A DNA stretch of 35,085 nt from JAUUSJ01 sp051880475 (GTDB lineage Bacteria; Bacillota; Clostridia; Lachnospirales; Lachnospiraceae). Position numbers and translations under genes: made by a program. A model generated the notes under the pieces. The model did not search any database, was not told where the DNA came from, and was given only the letters and a program-made list of their open reading frames with translations. Position 1 is the stretch's first letter. Each line of letters begins with the position of its first letter. The stretch lies in the NCBI GenBank assembly GCA_051880475.1, contig JBJEOA010000051.1, forward strand, positions 1 to 35,085. The letters are read 5' to 3'. Of this stretch, positions 23,600 to 32,489 are shown one piece after another.

Positions 23600-24550
23600 A
23601 TGAAAAAAAGGAAATTTTATACTATGGAAAAAATTATGAAAAATTCACTCTTTATTCCCCCAATTGCCATTTTATGTACAATTTTATGGGGCAGTGCCTA
23701 TCCTTGTATTAAAATAGGATATGAATTATTTTCTATCGCCACAGACGATATTGGCTCTAAATTACTTTTTGCCGGAATTCGTTTTTCTGTTGCTGGATTC
23801 CTTATTTTACTATTTCTCCTATTCACAGACCGAACGATTTTATTTCCAGCAAAAAAAATGATACCTCCTATTTTAATTCTCGGATTATTTCAGACAACCC
23901 TACAATATGTTTTCTTTTACATCGGACTTGCTAATACAACTGGAGCAAAAGGAGCTATCTTAAACTCTGCTGGCACTTTCCTAGCAGTTTTGGCTGCCCC
24001 TCTTGTCTACTCCTTTGAACATTATTCCATTAAAAAAATTGCAGGCTGTGTGGTCGGATTTATTGGAATTATCCTTGTCAACTTACACGGCGCAAGCTTT
24101 GCCGGATTTACATTAATCGGCGATGGATTTACTCTCCTTGCCACAATTTTTGGCTCCATTGCTTTTTTTATAAGCAAAGAAATTTGTAAAAAAGAATCCG
24201 CCTTCACCGCAACTGGATGGCAATTATTTCTCGGCGGTCTTCTCCTTTGCTGTTTAGGTATTTTAAATGGCGGTCATATTTCTTTTACTGTATTACCACA
24301 ATTTCTTCTTATGGGATATATGGCAGTTCTCTCAGCCGTTGCATTTGTACTTTGGACAAGTTTGCTGGCATACCACCCCGTTGGCAAAATCTCTATTTAT
24401 AACTTGGCAATTCCAATTTTTGGTACCTTACTCTCTGGTCTCTTTCTCGGAGAGAAGATTTTTACATTTTCAAATATTAGTGCCGCAATCTGTGTCAGCC
24501 TTGGTATTGCCATTGTAAATCTAAGTGACCTGCCGGCTAAAGATAAATAA
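23600..24550 (+). CDS. DMT superfamily (EamA) transporter
   Basis: About 304-316 residues with ten hydrophobic segments in two EamA repeats. The first repeat begins PPIAILCTILWGSAYPCIKI. The YVFFYIGLANTTGAKGAIL segment and the later AVLSAVAFVLWTSLLAYHPV segment are the usual counterparts. The family exports or imports amino acids, metabolites or drugs; the substrate is unknown here. The start is ambiguous: ATGs at 23600, 23624 and 23636 are in frame, and GGA-type sites precede the last two more convincingly. A hairpin in the leader suggests regulation by attenuation. The stop is 37 bases before truA, so the two may be co-transcribed. Confidence 0.88.
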   Translation: MKKRKFYTMEKIMKNSLFIPPIAILCTILWGSAYPCIKIGYELFSIATDDIGSKLLFAGIRFSVAGFLILLFLLFTDRTILFPAKKMIPPILILGLFQTTLQYVFFYIGLANTTGAKGAILNSAGTFLAVLAAPLVYSFEHYSIKKIAGCVVGFIGIILVNLHGASFAGFTLIGDGFTLLATIFGSIAFFISKEICKKESAFTATGWQLFLGGLLLCCLGILNGGHISFTVLPQFLLMGYMAVLSAVAFVLWTSLLAYHPVGKISIYNLAIPIFGTLLSGLFLGEKIFTFSNISAAICVSLGIAIVNLSDLPAKDK

Positions 24551-24587
24551 AATGGTCGCTCCTTATTGCGACAGAATGGAGTTATTG

Positions 24588-25322
24588 ATGAGAAATATAA
24601 AGTTATTAATTAGCTATGATGGAAAGCGATATAACGGATGGCAACGTCAAGTCTCTACGGAGCAAACGATTCAAGCAAAGCTAGAACAACTTCTCTCTAA
24701 AATGACGGGAGAAGAAATTGAAGTTCACGGCTCAGGGAGGACGGACAAAGGTGTTCATGCCACAGGACAGGTGGCAAATTTTTATAGCAATACAAAAATG
24801 TCCACCGATGAGATTTTAAACTATATGAATACGTATCTTCCGCAAGATATTGCTATTTTAGACGCAAAAGATGCCTCTCCTCGCTTTCACAGCCGCCTAA
24901 ATGTTTTAAAAAAAACGTATGTATATCGCGTTTGGAACTCTCCCACAAGAAATGTTTTAGAGAGAAATTATGTATATCACGTTCCAGAAAAACTAGATCT
25001 TAATGCAATGCTAGAGGCAGCCACCTATCTTCTTGGAACAAATGACTACCAAAGCTTTTGTGCCAGAAAAATGAAAAAATCCTCTATTCGCACAATTCAC
25101 TCCATTGATATTGAAAAAATTGGAGATGAACTTCGTTTTACCTACTGCGGAAGTGGCTTCCTCTACAATATGGTGCGAATTTTAACAGGAACTCTTATTG
25201 AGGTAGGTAAACACGAGCGAGAGCCAAAATCTATGCCAGAACTCATTGCCGCAAAGCAGAGAAGTCTCGCTGGACATACAGCTCCCGCCCATGCTCTTTG
25301 CTTATCTAAAGTAGATTATTAA
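24588..25322 (+). CDS. truA: tRNA pseudouridine(38-40) synthase TruA
   Basis: A 244-residue enzyme that converts uridines 38-40 in tRNA anticodon arms to pseudouridine. The catalytic motif GSGRTDKGVHATGQ contains Asp53. Other family segments are ISYDGKRYNGWQRQ at the N-terminus, SPRFHSRL, the central YVYRVWN, and CGSGFLYNMVRILTGTLIEVG. GGAGTTATTG precedes the ATG at 24588; the reading frame is open further upstream but those starts lie within the previous gene or lack a site. A 281-bp spacer follows before pyrG. Confidence 0.95.
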   Translation: MRNIKLLISYDGKRYNGWQRQVSTEQTIQAKLEQLLSKMTGEEIEVHGSGRTDKGVHATGQVANFYSNTKMSTDEILNYMNTYLPQDIAILDAKDASPRFHSRLNVLKKTYVYRVWNSPTRNVLERNYVYHVPEKLDLNAMLEAATYLLGTNDYQSFCARKMKKSSIRTIHSIDIEKIGDELRFTYCGSGFLYNMVRILTGTLIEVGKHEREPKSMPELIAAKQRSLAGHTAPAHALCLSKVDY

Positions 25323-25380
25323 ATAATTTATACTAAAATTTACCAAGCAGAATTTTCCTGATAGTCATTAAAAAAATGTT

Positions 25381-25409
25381 TTGACGTACACTATATTTTA
25401 TGGTATATT
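25381..25409 (+). promoter_or_regulatory. pyrG promoter
   Basis: TTGACG (25381-25386), a 17-base spacer and TATATT (25404-25409) form a good vegetative promoter, with transcription expected to start near 25416. The first transcribed bases do not include the GGGC start used for CTP-dependent reiterative attenuation in Bacillus pyrG. Confidence 0.6.
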
Positions 25410-25478
25410 TACAGCGTACTTAAAAATTTAAACTTTTAAGACAGATTTTATTATAATTTTATATTTGTACAAAGACGT

Positions 25479-25536
25479 ACAAAGTGCCATTTTTAAAGTG
25501 TGAATACTCTCACTTACTAATGTGCACTTTGTTTTT
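25479..25536 (+). terminator. intrinsic terminator in the pyrG leader (attenuator)
   Basis: ACAAAGTGC (25479-25487) pairs with GCACTTTGT (25524-25532), with an inner AAGTGTGA/TCTCACTT stem, and is followed by TTTTTATTTT. It lies after the promoter and about 70 bases before the pyrG ATG, so read-through must be regulated. This is the position of the attenuator that controls pyrG by CTP level in Bacillus. Confidence 0.7.
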
Positions 25537-25603
25537 ATTTTACTATGAAAGTTACTGTCAAACATATTTACTTACTATATTGGAATCGGAAAGGAGTATT
25601 ACC

Positions 25604-27217
25604 ATGTCAGTAAAATACGTATTCGTCACTGGAGGCGTTGTCTCTGGTCTTGGAAAAGGAATTACAGCTGCCTCTCTTGGACGCTTACTAAAAGCAAGAG
25701 GATATCACGTTACAAGTCAAAAATTTGATCCATATCTCAATATGGACCCTGGAACTATGAATCCAATTCAGCACGGTGAAGTTTTCGTGACAGATGACGG
25801 TGCAGAGACAGACCTTGATCTTGGTCACTATGAGCGTTTTATCGACGAAAATTTAAATAAACAATCCAATGTCACAACAGGTAAGGTTTACTGGAGTATT
25901 CTCTCAAAAGAGCGTCACGGTGATTTTGGTGGCAATACCGTTCAAGTTATCCCTCATGTCACAAACGAGATAAAAAGCCGCTTTTACCGCAATAATGACT
26001 CAAAAGAAACAGAAGTTGCAATCATTGAAGTTGGAGGAACTGTCGGAGATATTGAGAGTCAACCTTTCTTAGAAGCAATCCGCCAATTTCAACAAGAAAT
26101 CGGACATGAGAACTGCATTTTAATTCATGTCACTTTAATCCCATATTTAAAATCTTCGGGTGAACTAAAAACAAAACCGACACAGGCCAGCGTAAAAGAA
26201 TTACAAAGTATGGGAATCCGACCTGATATTTTAGTATGTCGCTCCGATTATCCTCTTGATGATAGCATTAAGAGAAAAATTTCCCAATTTTGCAATGTAG
26301 ATAAGGAAAATGTTATCCAAAATTTAGATGTAGATATTTTATATGAAGTTCCCCTTGCGATGGAACAAGAAAAACTTGCCCATGTTGTCTGCAAATGTCT
26401 CAATATGGAATGCCCTGCACCAGATTTAGAGGATTGGAAAGCGATGGTAAACGCTTGGAAAAATCCAAAATACACTGTAAATATAGCCCTTGTCGGAAAA
26501 TATATTTCTCTCCACGATGCCTATATCAGTGTCGTTGAAGCTTTAAAGCATGGAGGAGTGGCAAATAATGCAGATGTAAATATTCACTGGGTAGACTCAG
26601 AATTTGTCAGTAAGTATAATGCGGCAGAGATATTTAAAGATATTGATGCTATTATTATTCCAGGTGGATTTGGAGAGCGCGGTATCGAGGGTATGATTTG
26701 CTCGATTCAGTATGCGAGAGAGAATAAAATTCCTTATTTTGGCATTTGTCTTGGTATGCAGCTTACGATTATTGAGTATGCGAGAAATGTTCTTGGATAT
26801 GCGGATGCGCATAGCAATGAATTTAGCCAGACAACGAAGCATCCTGTCATCCATATTATGCCAGATCAAGACGGCATTACTGACCTTGGAGGCACGCTTC
26901 GTCTTGGCGCTTATCCTTGTGTCCTTGCAGATAATTCTAAAGCTAAAGAACTTTATAATGCAAAACTTATTTATGAACGCCATCGTCACCGCTATGAGGT
27001 AAATAACGAGTATCGCACAGAGCTTACGGAAAACGGCATGGTTCTTTCTGGAGCTTCTCCTGACGGACGTATTATAGAGATGATTGAACTCCCAGACCAT
27101 CCTTGGTTTATCGGCACTCAAGCTCATCCAGAATTTAAGTCCAGACCAAATAAGCCACATCCATTGTTTAAAGGATTTATCAAGGCGGGATTGGATTATC
27201 AGAAAAGGAATTGTTAA
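25604..27217 (+). CDS. pyrG: CTP synthase
   Basis: A 537-residue enzyme that aminates UTP to CTP with ATP and glutamine. The synthase half starts VFVTGGVVSGLGKGITAASL and carries the KFDPYLNMDPGTM, ERFID and VEVGGTVGDIES-type segments. The glutaminase half has IIIPGGFGERG, FGICLGMQ with the nucleophilic Cys, and GTQAHPEFKSRP with the His/Glu pair. The standard length and all motifs are intact. AAAGGAGTATTACC precedes the ATG at 25604; the open frame upstream overlaps the leader terminator and is not used. It is probably a single-gene transcript controlled by attenuation. Confidence 0.97.
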   Translation: MSVKYVFVTGGVVSGLGKGITAASLGRLLKARGYHVTSQKFDPYLNMDPGTMNPIQHGEVFVTDDGAETDLDLGHYERFIDENLNKQSNVTTGKVYWSILSKERHGDFGGNTVQVIPHVTNEIKSRFYRNNDSKETEVAIIEVGGTVGDIESQPFLEAIRQFQQEIGHENCILIHVTLIPYLKSSGELKTKPTQASVKELQSMGIRPDILVCRSDYPLDDSIKRKISQFCNVDKENVIQNLDVDILYEVPLAMEQEKLAHVVCKCLNMECPAPDLEDWKAMVNAWKNPKYTVNIALVGKYISLHDAYISVVEALKHGGVANNADVNIHWVDSEFVSKYNAAEIFKDIDAIIIPGGFGERGIEGMICSIQYARENKIPYFGICLGMQLTIIEYARNVLGYADAHSNEFSQTTKHPVIHIMPDQDGITDLGGTLRLGAYPCVLADNSKAKELYNAKLIYERHRHRYEVNNEYRTELTENGMVLSGASPDGRIIEMIELPDHPWFIGTQAHPEFKSRPNKPHPLFKGFIKAGLDYQKRNC

Positions 27218-27241
27218 AAGTTAATATGATTGATTAATAAT

Positions 27242-27281
27242 AAGCGATGAATAATTCCATACAGTGGTTTATTCATCGCTT
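27242..27281 (+). terminator. intrinsic terminator after pyrG
   Basis: AAGCGATGAATAA pairs with TTATTCATCGCTT (13 bp), followed by a pyrimidine- and T-rich stretch (ACTCTACTTCTTTTG). It is 24 bases after the pyrG stop, facing the lipoprotein gene on the other strand. Confidence 0.75.
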
Positions 27282-27468
27282 ACTCTACTTCTTTTGATTT
27301 TTTTAATAAGTTTATGATTTCTTTTGTACATATTTTTTTTAACATCTGCAATAATATAGCTAAAATAATACCAATTAAAAAATAAAATATAGATTTTTGA
27401 ATTCACAAATTGCTCTATGGAAAAAAGCTTCAAAGCGTCCATACACTTCTCTTTAAATTCTTTTTTAC

Positions 27469-28434
27469 TTATATTACAATTATCTTTTCAGATGTATATA
27501 CATATATTTTACCATCAGATGTACGAACATCTATTATATTATCTATCGTATCTTCTATTTCGTTTGTTTTTATATCAGTTATAATTAATTGTAAGTCTCC
27601 ATTAATATTGGCACCAATTTGTAAAAGCTGATTGCCTGAAAAATAATTTAAGGTTCTCTTGGCAAAACAATTTTGTTCATTATTATAATCATATATCTCT
27701 GTATTATCACTTACCCATAGTATACCGTTATTGCTGTAAATATTCTCAGAAAGCAATCCTTCTGAAACTATATCTATTCCCTTCTCTATAGTAGCGTCCA
27801 TTTGATATAATTCATATTTATCTACTTTTGAATCATAAACAGTCACATACAAAATTTTATCTACTAGTGCTGCTGCACATATTCTCATTCCTTTTGTTTC
27901 TTCCAATTCTGCTAATTCTTTTGTTTTCGCATTAAACTTACATACCACACGTTCTTCATAAATTTCTTCCCCTGTATCCTTATAACGTGTTTTTAGAAAA
28001 TACATATTCTCATAGTTTTCATAAAACAATGGAAAAATTGCTTCATTCTCTTCCATTTCATACAATACTTTTATCTCTTTTTCTTCTTTTTCAATGATTT
28101 TAAAATGATTTTTTATACTATGTCCCGTAGTATATATATTACAAGTTAGATCATTGAACTCGTATTGCAAATAATTTATAGTTTCATTTTTTGTCACGAT
28201 ACAGTTCGTTTTGGTATCATAAGATAATATTCGTTGATCGAACTTATCATATAGTAAAATTTCATTATCATTTTTTGCTGTTGGTAGCCAGTCAAATGTA
28301 GTTATATTGTTGTTTCCCTCATTTTGAATGGTCGCACTATTTCTATTATTTTCTTCTTTGACTTCATTTTTATTACACCCAAAAATAATACATATCAGAC
28401 AAAATAATACTAAACAATATTTATTTTTTTTCAT
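27469..28434 (-). CDS. putative secreted lipoprotein, function unknown
   Basis: A 321-residue protein with a lipoprotein signal peptide: MKKNKYCLVLFCLICIIFGC, with Cys20 as the lipidated residue, followed by an Asn/Glu-rich tether (21-45). The rest has repeating short beta segments of the type EILLYDKFDQRILSYD, EIYDYN and DGKIYVYTSEK. These suggest a beta-propeller-like extracytoplasmic domain similar to DUF5050-type proteins; I cannot assign a family. GAAAGGAGAAAAAACAA precedes the ATG. It lies downstream of the GHKL kinase and LytTR regulator with a decayed gene between, so it may be a target or accessory sensor of that system. The DNA is very AT-rich compared with the first 14 kb. Confidence 0.7.
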   Translation of the reverse strand: MKKNKYCLVLFCLICIIFGCNKNEVKEENNRNSATIQNEGNNNITTFDWLPTAKNDNEILLYDKFDQRILSYDTKTNCIVTKNETINYLQYEFNDLTCNIYTTGHSIKNHFKIIEKEEKEIKVLYEMEENEAIFPLFYENYENMYFLKTRYKDTGEEIYEERVVCKFNAKTKELAELEETKGMRICAAALVDKILYVTVYDSKVDKYELYQMDATIEKGIDIVSEGLLSENIYSNNGILWVSDNTEIYDYNNEQNCFAKRTLNYFSGNQLLQIGANINGDLQLIITDIKTNEIEDTIDNIIDVRTSDGKIYVYTSEKIIVI

Positions 28435-28457
28435 TTGTTTTTTCTCCTTTCGCTTTT

Positions 28458-28790
28458 TTATTTCATTAATATAATAAAAAATAGAAATCGTATCCTCACG
28501 ATAGTCAGTTTTGGTGATATTACCATATTAGAACGATAATTAGCTTCTTTAAAGCCATTTGTATTTTTCCAATATTTTGCAACAATACTTACATTTTGCC
28601 AAGATGCACTGGCACCAATACTTACTCTTGAAACTGAAACCTAATAATTCCATTAATATATATTCCCTGAAGTAATAGGACTTGATGAACACCATGCATT
28701 TGGAAGTAATTTTTCCTTTTCCAGTAGATATAGTTAAAATTACTTACACGAGATATAATAAAACTTCCTTCACTAGATTCCTCTTCTGCT
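28458..28790 (-). pseudogene. remnant of a small secreted-type gene, frameshifted
   Basis: The 415-bp gap between the lipoprotein and kinase genes has no intact gene, but two minus-strand frames carry protein-like sequence. The upstream piece reads EEESSEGSFIISRVSNFNYI. After a shift near 28640 another frame reads VSVSRVSIGASASWQNVSIV, then AKYWKNTNGFKEANYRSNMV, to a TAA at 28458. Neither has a start codon with a ribosome site. The mix of Trp, Ser and beta-strand patterns suggests a decayed exported protein. I cannot name the family. Confidence 0.35.
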
Positions 28791-28849
28791 TATGATTCTA
28801 TCTTACCATATAATTCTATTAAAAATATCACCATGTAAAAAATACGAAC

Positions 28850-30157
28850 TTATATGTAATTTTTCCCCGATTCATATAATAAAATCTGAACAATAAAAAT
28901 ATGATTATCTACTCTATTATTCATAATTCCGTCATATTTTCTAACAACCTTTTTGACTGAAGTTAATCCAATCCCATGATTTTCTGTATCGACTTTTGTA
29001 GAAAGAAAATTTCCATGCTTATCTTTTTTCAATTTTCCAATATACGGATTCATTATTTTTATCAATAGAGTACCTCTTCTATACACAATTTCTATCCTCA
29101 CAACTCTATTCGTTTCGTCTTCAACCTTACTAACTGCCTCTATAGCATTATCTAAACAGTTTCCCAAAATCACACAAATATCTACATCATTAAATTCTAA
29201 ATTATCAGGTATCTCAATATGTGTAATCATTTTTATACGTAATTCTATCATCACAGTATTTTTATGATTCAATAATGCGTCAATCATGATATTACCGCTA
29301 TTTACGCTATAGTTATTTTTAAAATAGTTGGGATTATTCAGTAAATCATCCACATATTTTTTTACATAATGCCAATTTTCTTGTTCTAGACACTCCAAAA
29401 TACAAATTAAATGATTTTTCATATCATGTCTTATACTCTTTATATTCAAATCAGCTTCTTTTCTCTCATCCATTTGTTCCTTATAAAATTCTATCTGCTT
29501 ATCAAATATTATCTGCTGTTTTTGAATTTCCAAATACTCTGATAAACCTTCATATATAGAAATCGATAAAAAGTTCAATGCTAAAATAAATGCCGAAGAA
29601 ATCATTGACAAAATAGACGCATTTTGACTATGTGAATCTTCACATAAAAAAAAGATTGTACTCAGTATAAAAATACTCCCTAACGGAATAAAAAAAAGCA
29701 TACACCAATAGAATATTTTCTTATCTTGCTTTCGTTTTTTATCATGATACAATCTCACAATTCTCACTAAAAGTAAAAAAAGAATTTTTGATATAAAAGC
29801 TCCTAGTATTCTCATCTGTGTTAATGGTATCTTTGCAAAAATAAATATACAAGCCACCATTACTTCCGACGCCATTCCCATCAAATTGACTATTACTATC
29901 CATATCAACTTTTTCTTCGCATTGCCATAATACAAGACCATACCAAGAACAAAATCGCTTATAACTGCCATAAGCAACAACAATATAGGATTTGTAATAT
30001 ACCTCACTCGAATACTATCCAATCCAAAATATCCAATCCAAATCAACGTCAAAACAAAATAAGACATATTCTTTTTCTCAAAGAATATGTCCATTGATTC
30101 TCTAAAAATTATAAAAAATATACATTCCAATATAATATAAAATAATATTTCATTCAT
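28850..30157 (-). CDS. GHKL-domain sensor histidine kinase (AgrC-like)
   Basis: A 435-residue kinase. The N-terminal half has six or more membrane segments (about 5-205). Then a coiled linker leads to the histidine motif SIRHDMKNHLICILE with His244, and a GHKL ATPase with the N-box ILGNCLDNAIEAVSKVED and the G-box NHGIGLTSVKKVVRKYDG. This is the AgrC/ComD/VirS architecture, usually for peptide signals. Its ATG (30157) overlaps the stop of the LytTR regulator gene by eight bases, so the two are translationally coupled. A TTG one codon upstream is less likely. No AgrB or AgrD-like gene with the Cys motif is in the window, so the signal is unknown. Confidence 0.9.
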   Translation of the reverse strand: MNEILFYIILECIFFIIFRESMDIFFEKKNMSYFVLTLIWIGYFGLDSIRVRYITNPILLLLMAVISDFVLGMVLYYGNAKKKLIWIVIVNLMGMASEVMVACIFIFAKIPLTQMRILGAFISKILFLLLVRIVRLYHDKKRKQDKKIFYWCMLFFIPLGSIFILSTIFFLCEDSHSQNASILSMISSAFILALNFLSISIYEGLSEYLEIQKQQIIFDKQIEFYKEQMDERKEADLNIKSIRHDMKNHLICILECLEQENWHYVKKYVDDLLNNPNYFKNNYSVNSGNIMIDALLNHKNTVMIELRIKMITHIEIPDNLEFNDVDICVILGNCLDNAIEAVSKVEDETNRVVRIEIVYRRGTLLIKIMNPYIGKLKKDKHGNFLSTKVDTENHGIGLTSVKKVVRKYDGIMNNRVDNHIFIVQILLYESGKNYI

Positions 30158-30878
30158 CAAAAAACTCGCTCCCTAATAATTCAATATATCTTTCCCTTAT
30201 TTTCTTTCGTCTATCCTCACTTATTTGTAATTCCCTCCCATCAAATAATGTCATACTTGAAAAACTAATTTTTCTTATATACCTATAATTAACTAAAAAA
30301 GATTGATGTATCCTCAAAAAAGGAATTTCACCTCCATATAATTGCTTTTCAATCGTATTTAATTTTTCATAAAATTTCTCTTGTCCCCCTCTATAATGAA
30401 TCGTAATGACTCTACCAGAGCTTTCAAAATAAATAATATTTTTTAGCAATACTTTATGAAATGCTTTATTAAATCGATACTCAAAACAAACTTCATTTTG
30501 CATAATTCTCTCACATGCCTTATTAAAATAATTTCTAAATATCACTTCATCAATCGGTTTTTTTATAAACCGAAACGGTTCCACCTCAAACAATTCAATA
30601 AAATAATTTTCATAACTCGAAACGTAGATTAAAATAGTGTTTAAATCTCTTTCTCTAATTTTTTTTGCCAATTCTATGCCATTTAATCGTATCATCTCAA
30701 TATCAAGATATAATAATTCATACATCTTTCCGTCAACTATATCATTCCATAATTCACTTCCATCCAAATATACTTCTATTTCCACGTCTAAACCCTGCTT
30801 TTTAGAAATTTCTAAAATCATATCTTCAATCTTAGAGGCAAATATGAAATCATCATCACAAATCGCTATTTTTACCAA
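30150..30878 (-). CDS. LytTR-family response regulator (AgrA-like)
   Basis: A 242-residue regulator. The receiver domain (1-120) has the acidic triad CDDD (8-10), the phospho-acceptor Asp59 in LLYLDIEM, and the conserved Lys in FIKKPIDE. The LytTR DNA-binding domain (about 140-235) contains IIYFESSGRVITIHY and FLRIHQSFLVNYRYIRKIS. The start codon is TTG at 30878, 7 bases after AAGGA, since the sequence VKIAICDDD begins immediately there. It is the first gene of the two-component operon. Targets probably include its own operon and nearby secreted products. Confidence 0.92.
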   Translation of the reverse strand: MVKIAICDDDFIFASKIEDMILEISKKQGLDVEIEVYLDGSELWNDIVDGKMYELLYLDIEMIRLNGIELAKKIRERDLNTILIYVSSYENYFIELFEVEPFRFIKKPIDEVIFRNYFNKACERIMQNEVCFEYRFNKAFHKVLLKNIIYFESSGRVITIHYRGGQEKFYEKLNTIEKQLYGGEIPFLRIHQSFLVNYRYIRKISFSSMTLFDGRELQISEDRRKKIRERYIELLGSEFFDE

Positions 30879-31178
30879 CTTCTATTCCTTCTCTCTGTCA
30901 TTTATAAGTTTCTTCAATAATCTTATTCTTTTTTTGTATATCACAATTTATATAATTATATTATATAGTATCATGATTATGATTTACATTCAACATGATT
31001 TTACTCCGTCATACAACAAGAGTTTTTCATATTATAAAATAAAAAATAGAATTCTAAAAAATATCTTGAATATTCTTTAACATATTGAAATCCTACTATA
31101 TAGTGTAGATAAGAGCAAAATGTAAAGTCTGCCCTTATCATGATTCATATGTCTTAATTACTTTCAATCAACACTATT
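30879..31178. other. AT-rich intergenic region, no gene seen
   Basis: This stretch upstream of the LytTR regulator is extremely AT-rich and has many TATAAT-like hexamers, so the promoter of the two-component operon cannot be placed. A perfect 10-bp palindrome ACTATATAGT is near 31096, and an inverted repeat GATAAG...CTTATC with a ~20-base loop is near 31110-31140. No paired LytTR-box direct repeats were recognised. Confidence 0.4.
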
Positions 31179-31307
31179 TTATTTTTTTAATGATTTTAAA
31201 AATTTCAAAAATTTTCTAAAAGCTTTTACCCATATTATCCCCCAATATATTATAATAGAAATGAGAAGCAAAGCCACAAATAATTGCCATAATACTTGTA
31301 CTATCAT
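31179..31307 (-). CDS. 42-residue hydrophobic/cationic peptide gene
   Basis: A short minus-strand frame, ATG at 31305-31307 to TAA at 31179-31181. The first ~27 residues are hydrophobic (starting MIVQVLWQLFVALLLISII) and rich in Trp, Leu and Ile. The last 15 are strongly basic, with six Lys and one Arg (pattern AFRKFLKFLKSLKK). GGAGG lies 11 bases before the ATG, a rather long spacing. The shape fits type I toxin peptides, phenol-soluble-modulin-like peptides or small regulatory membrane proteins. It has no Cys or leader motif for cyclic autoinducers. It lies between the CPBP protease gene and the LytTR operon, on the same strand as both. No known family is recognised. Confidence 0.45.
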   Translation of the reverse strand: MIVQVLWQLFVALLLISIIIYWGIIWVKAFRKFLKFLKSLKK

Positions 31308-31378
31308 TATACGATCAACCTCCCTTTGTTCAAGTGAACTATTCAACATAAATACCTTTTGACCTCAATATCATACGA

Positions 31379-32341
31379 TTAGAATAATTCTGTAATAACA
31401 CATACACCAAGACAAATAAGTAATGCTAAAATAAAACTAATACTTATAATACTCGGTTTTGGTAATTGCTCCCTATCTTCTTTGTATTCTTTGCTAAACC
31501 ATGTCATCATATAGTTATAGCGATGATTTCTCTTTGCTAATGCAATGAGTAAAACAATAGCCAACGCCGCCCCTCCGATTGCAAATGGCAAATATACAAT
31601 CATCACAGATAAAACCTCTTGTTGCGTCAACATAGTCGCATTAGCATTTTCTATCGCCTCGCTAATATTTGCACCTCCTATTCCACCGACAAGATTTGTT
31701 AATGCTTTTAATAAATACATAAGACAAACCGTCTGTCCATTAAAAAGACAGTGAACAAACATACTCGGAACTAAGCTATCTGTAACTTCCGCTAATACTC
31801 CCATCGCAATTCCCATAAAAAAAGCATAGCAAAACTGGTTAAAATTCATATGAAGCGCCCCAAACAAAAAGGCAGAATACAAAATTCCCCGAATTGGTCT
31901 CGCTTGACGATATCCTCGGTATATAATGCCTCGAAACAAAAATTCTTCTACAATCGCAGGTATAATGGCAATAACAAGAAAACTAGACAAAAATCCTTGA
32001 TTTACCATCCCAGAGATAGAAGCAGAAGCTACATTTTTCACAAAGAGCATACTAAACGCATTAATTATCGTTACAATCGGTATCAGACAAATCCCATATA
32101 AAATAGAAAAAAGAATGCTGACAATATCCACTCTTCTTAATCTAATATATTCTTTTATATTAACCTTTTGGCAAATGAGAAAAATAATTCCAATACATAA
32201 AAGAAAAATTTCTGTTATACAGCTTTGCAATAAATCATTTTGCAAAAAATATCCTGCTAAAAATGAAAATCCAACATATAAAACAACCAAAACTAGAAAA
32301 AAGAAATTTGTTCTCTTAATTCTTTTCTCGTATAGTTCCAT
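31379..32341 (-). CDS. CPBP (CAAX/Abi) intramembrane glutamic endopeptidase
   Basis: A 320-residue membrane protein with about eight hydrophobic segments. The CPBP catalytic motifs are present: EEFLFRG (E132, E133, R137), FGALHMNFNQ with H164, and VHCLFNG with H197 and N201. Relatives process prenylated proteins in eukaryotes, and in bacteria they act in bacteriocin maturation or self-immunity and in regulated proteolysis. The gene for a hydrophobic cationic peptide follows immediately downstream, which makes a peptide-processing or immunity link thinkable but unproven. A GGGAGAGAAAGAAA sequence precedes the ATG. The C-terminal extension (about 255-320) adds two further membrane segments. Confidence 0.88.
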   Translation of the reverse strand: MELYEKRIKRTNFFFLVLVVLYVGFSFLAGYFLQNDLLQSCITEIFLLCIGIIFLICQKVNIKEYIRLRRVDIVSILFSILYGICLIPIVTIINAFSMLFVKNVASASISGMVNQGFLSSFLVIAIIPAIVEEFLFRGIIYRGYRQARPIRGILYSAFLFGALHMNFNQFCYAFFMGIAMGVLAEVTDSLVPSMFVHCLFNGQTVCLMYLLKALTNLVGGIGGANISEAIENANATMLTQQEVLSVMIVYLPFAIGGAALAIVLLIALAKRNHRYNYMMTWFSKEYKEDREQLPKPSIISISFILALLICLGVCVITELF

Positions 32342-32434
32342 TTTCTTTCTCTCCCTATTTATGCAAACTACTGGCTACAAGTTGCCAGAAATTCCTTAAA
32401 TCCCTTCTAAAACTCTTAAAATTTATATTGTGAA

Positions 32435-32466
32435 CTCTCCATCATATCAATCAATACAATGGAGAG
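32435..32466 (-). terminator. possible weak terminator after cvfB-like gene
   Basis: CTCTCCAT and ATGGAGAG form an 8-bp stem with a 16-base loop, 24 bases after the stop of the S1-domain gene. In the minus direction it is followed by TTCACAATATAAATTTT, a poor T-tract, so termination may be partial. Confidence 0.4.
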
Positions 32467-32489
32467 CCAGCCACAAAATTTTATAAAAA

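Noticed and set aside
25484..25603. Longer N-terminus for CTP synthase
   Set aside because: The added 40 codons overlap the leader terminator, are not part of the family, and the ATG at 25604 has the ribosome site.
26597..27160. A 187-codon minus-strand frame
   Set aside because: It lies wholly antisense to the conserved pyrG gene and shows no protein-like motifs.
28850..31378. Complete agr quorum-sensing locus
   Set aside because: No AgrB protease and no AgrD-type Cys-containing peptide were found; the 42-residue peptide has no Cys.
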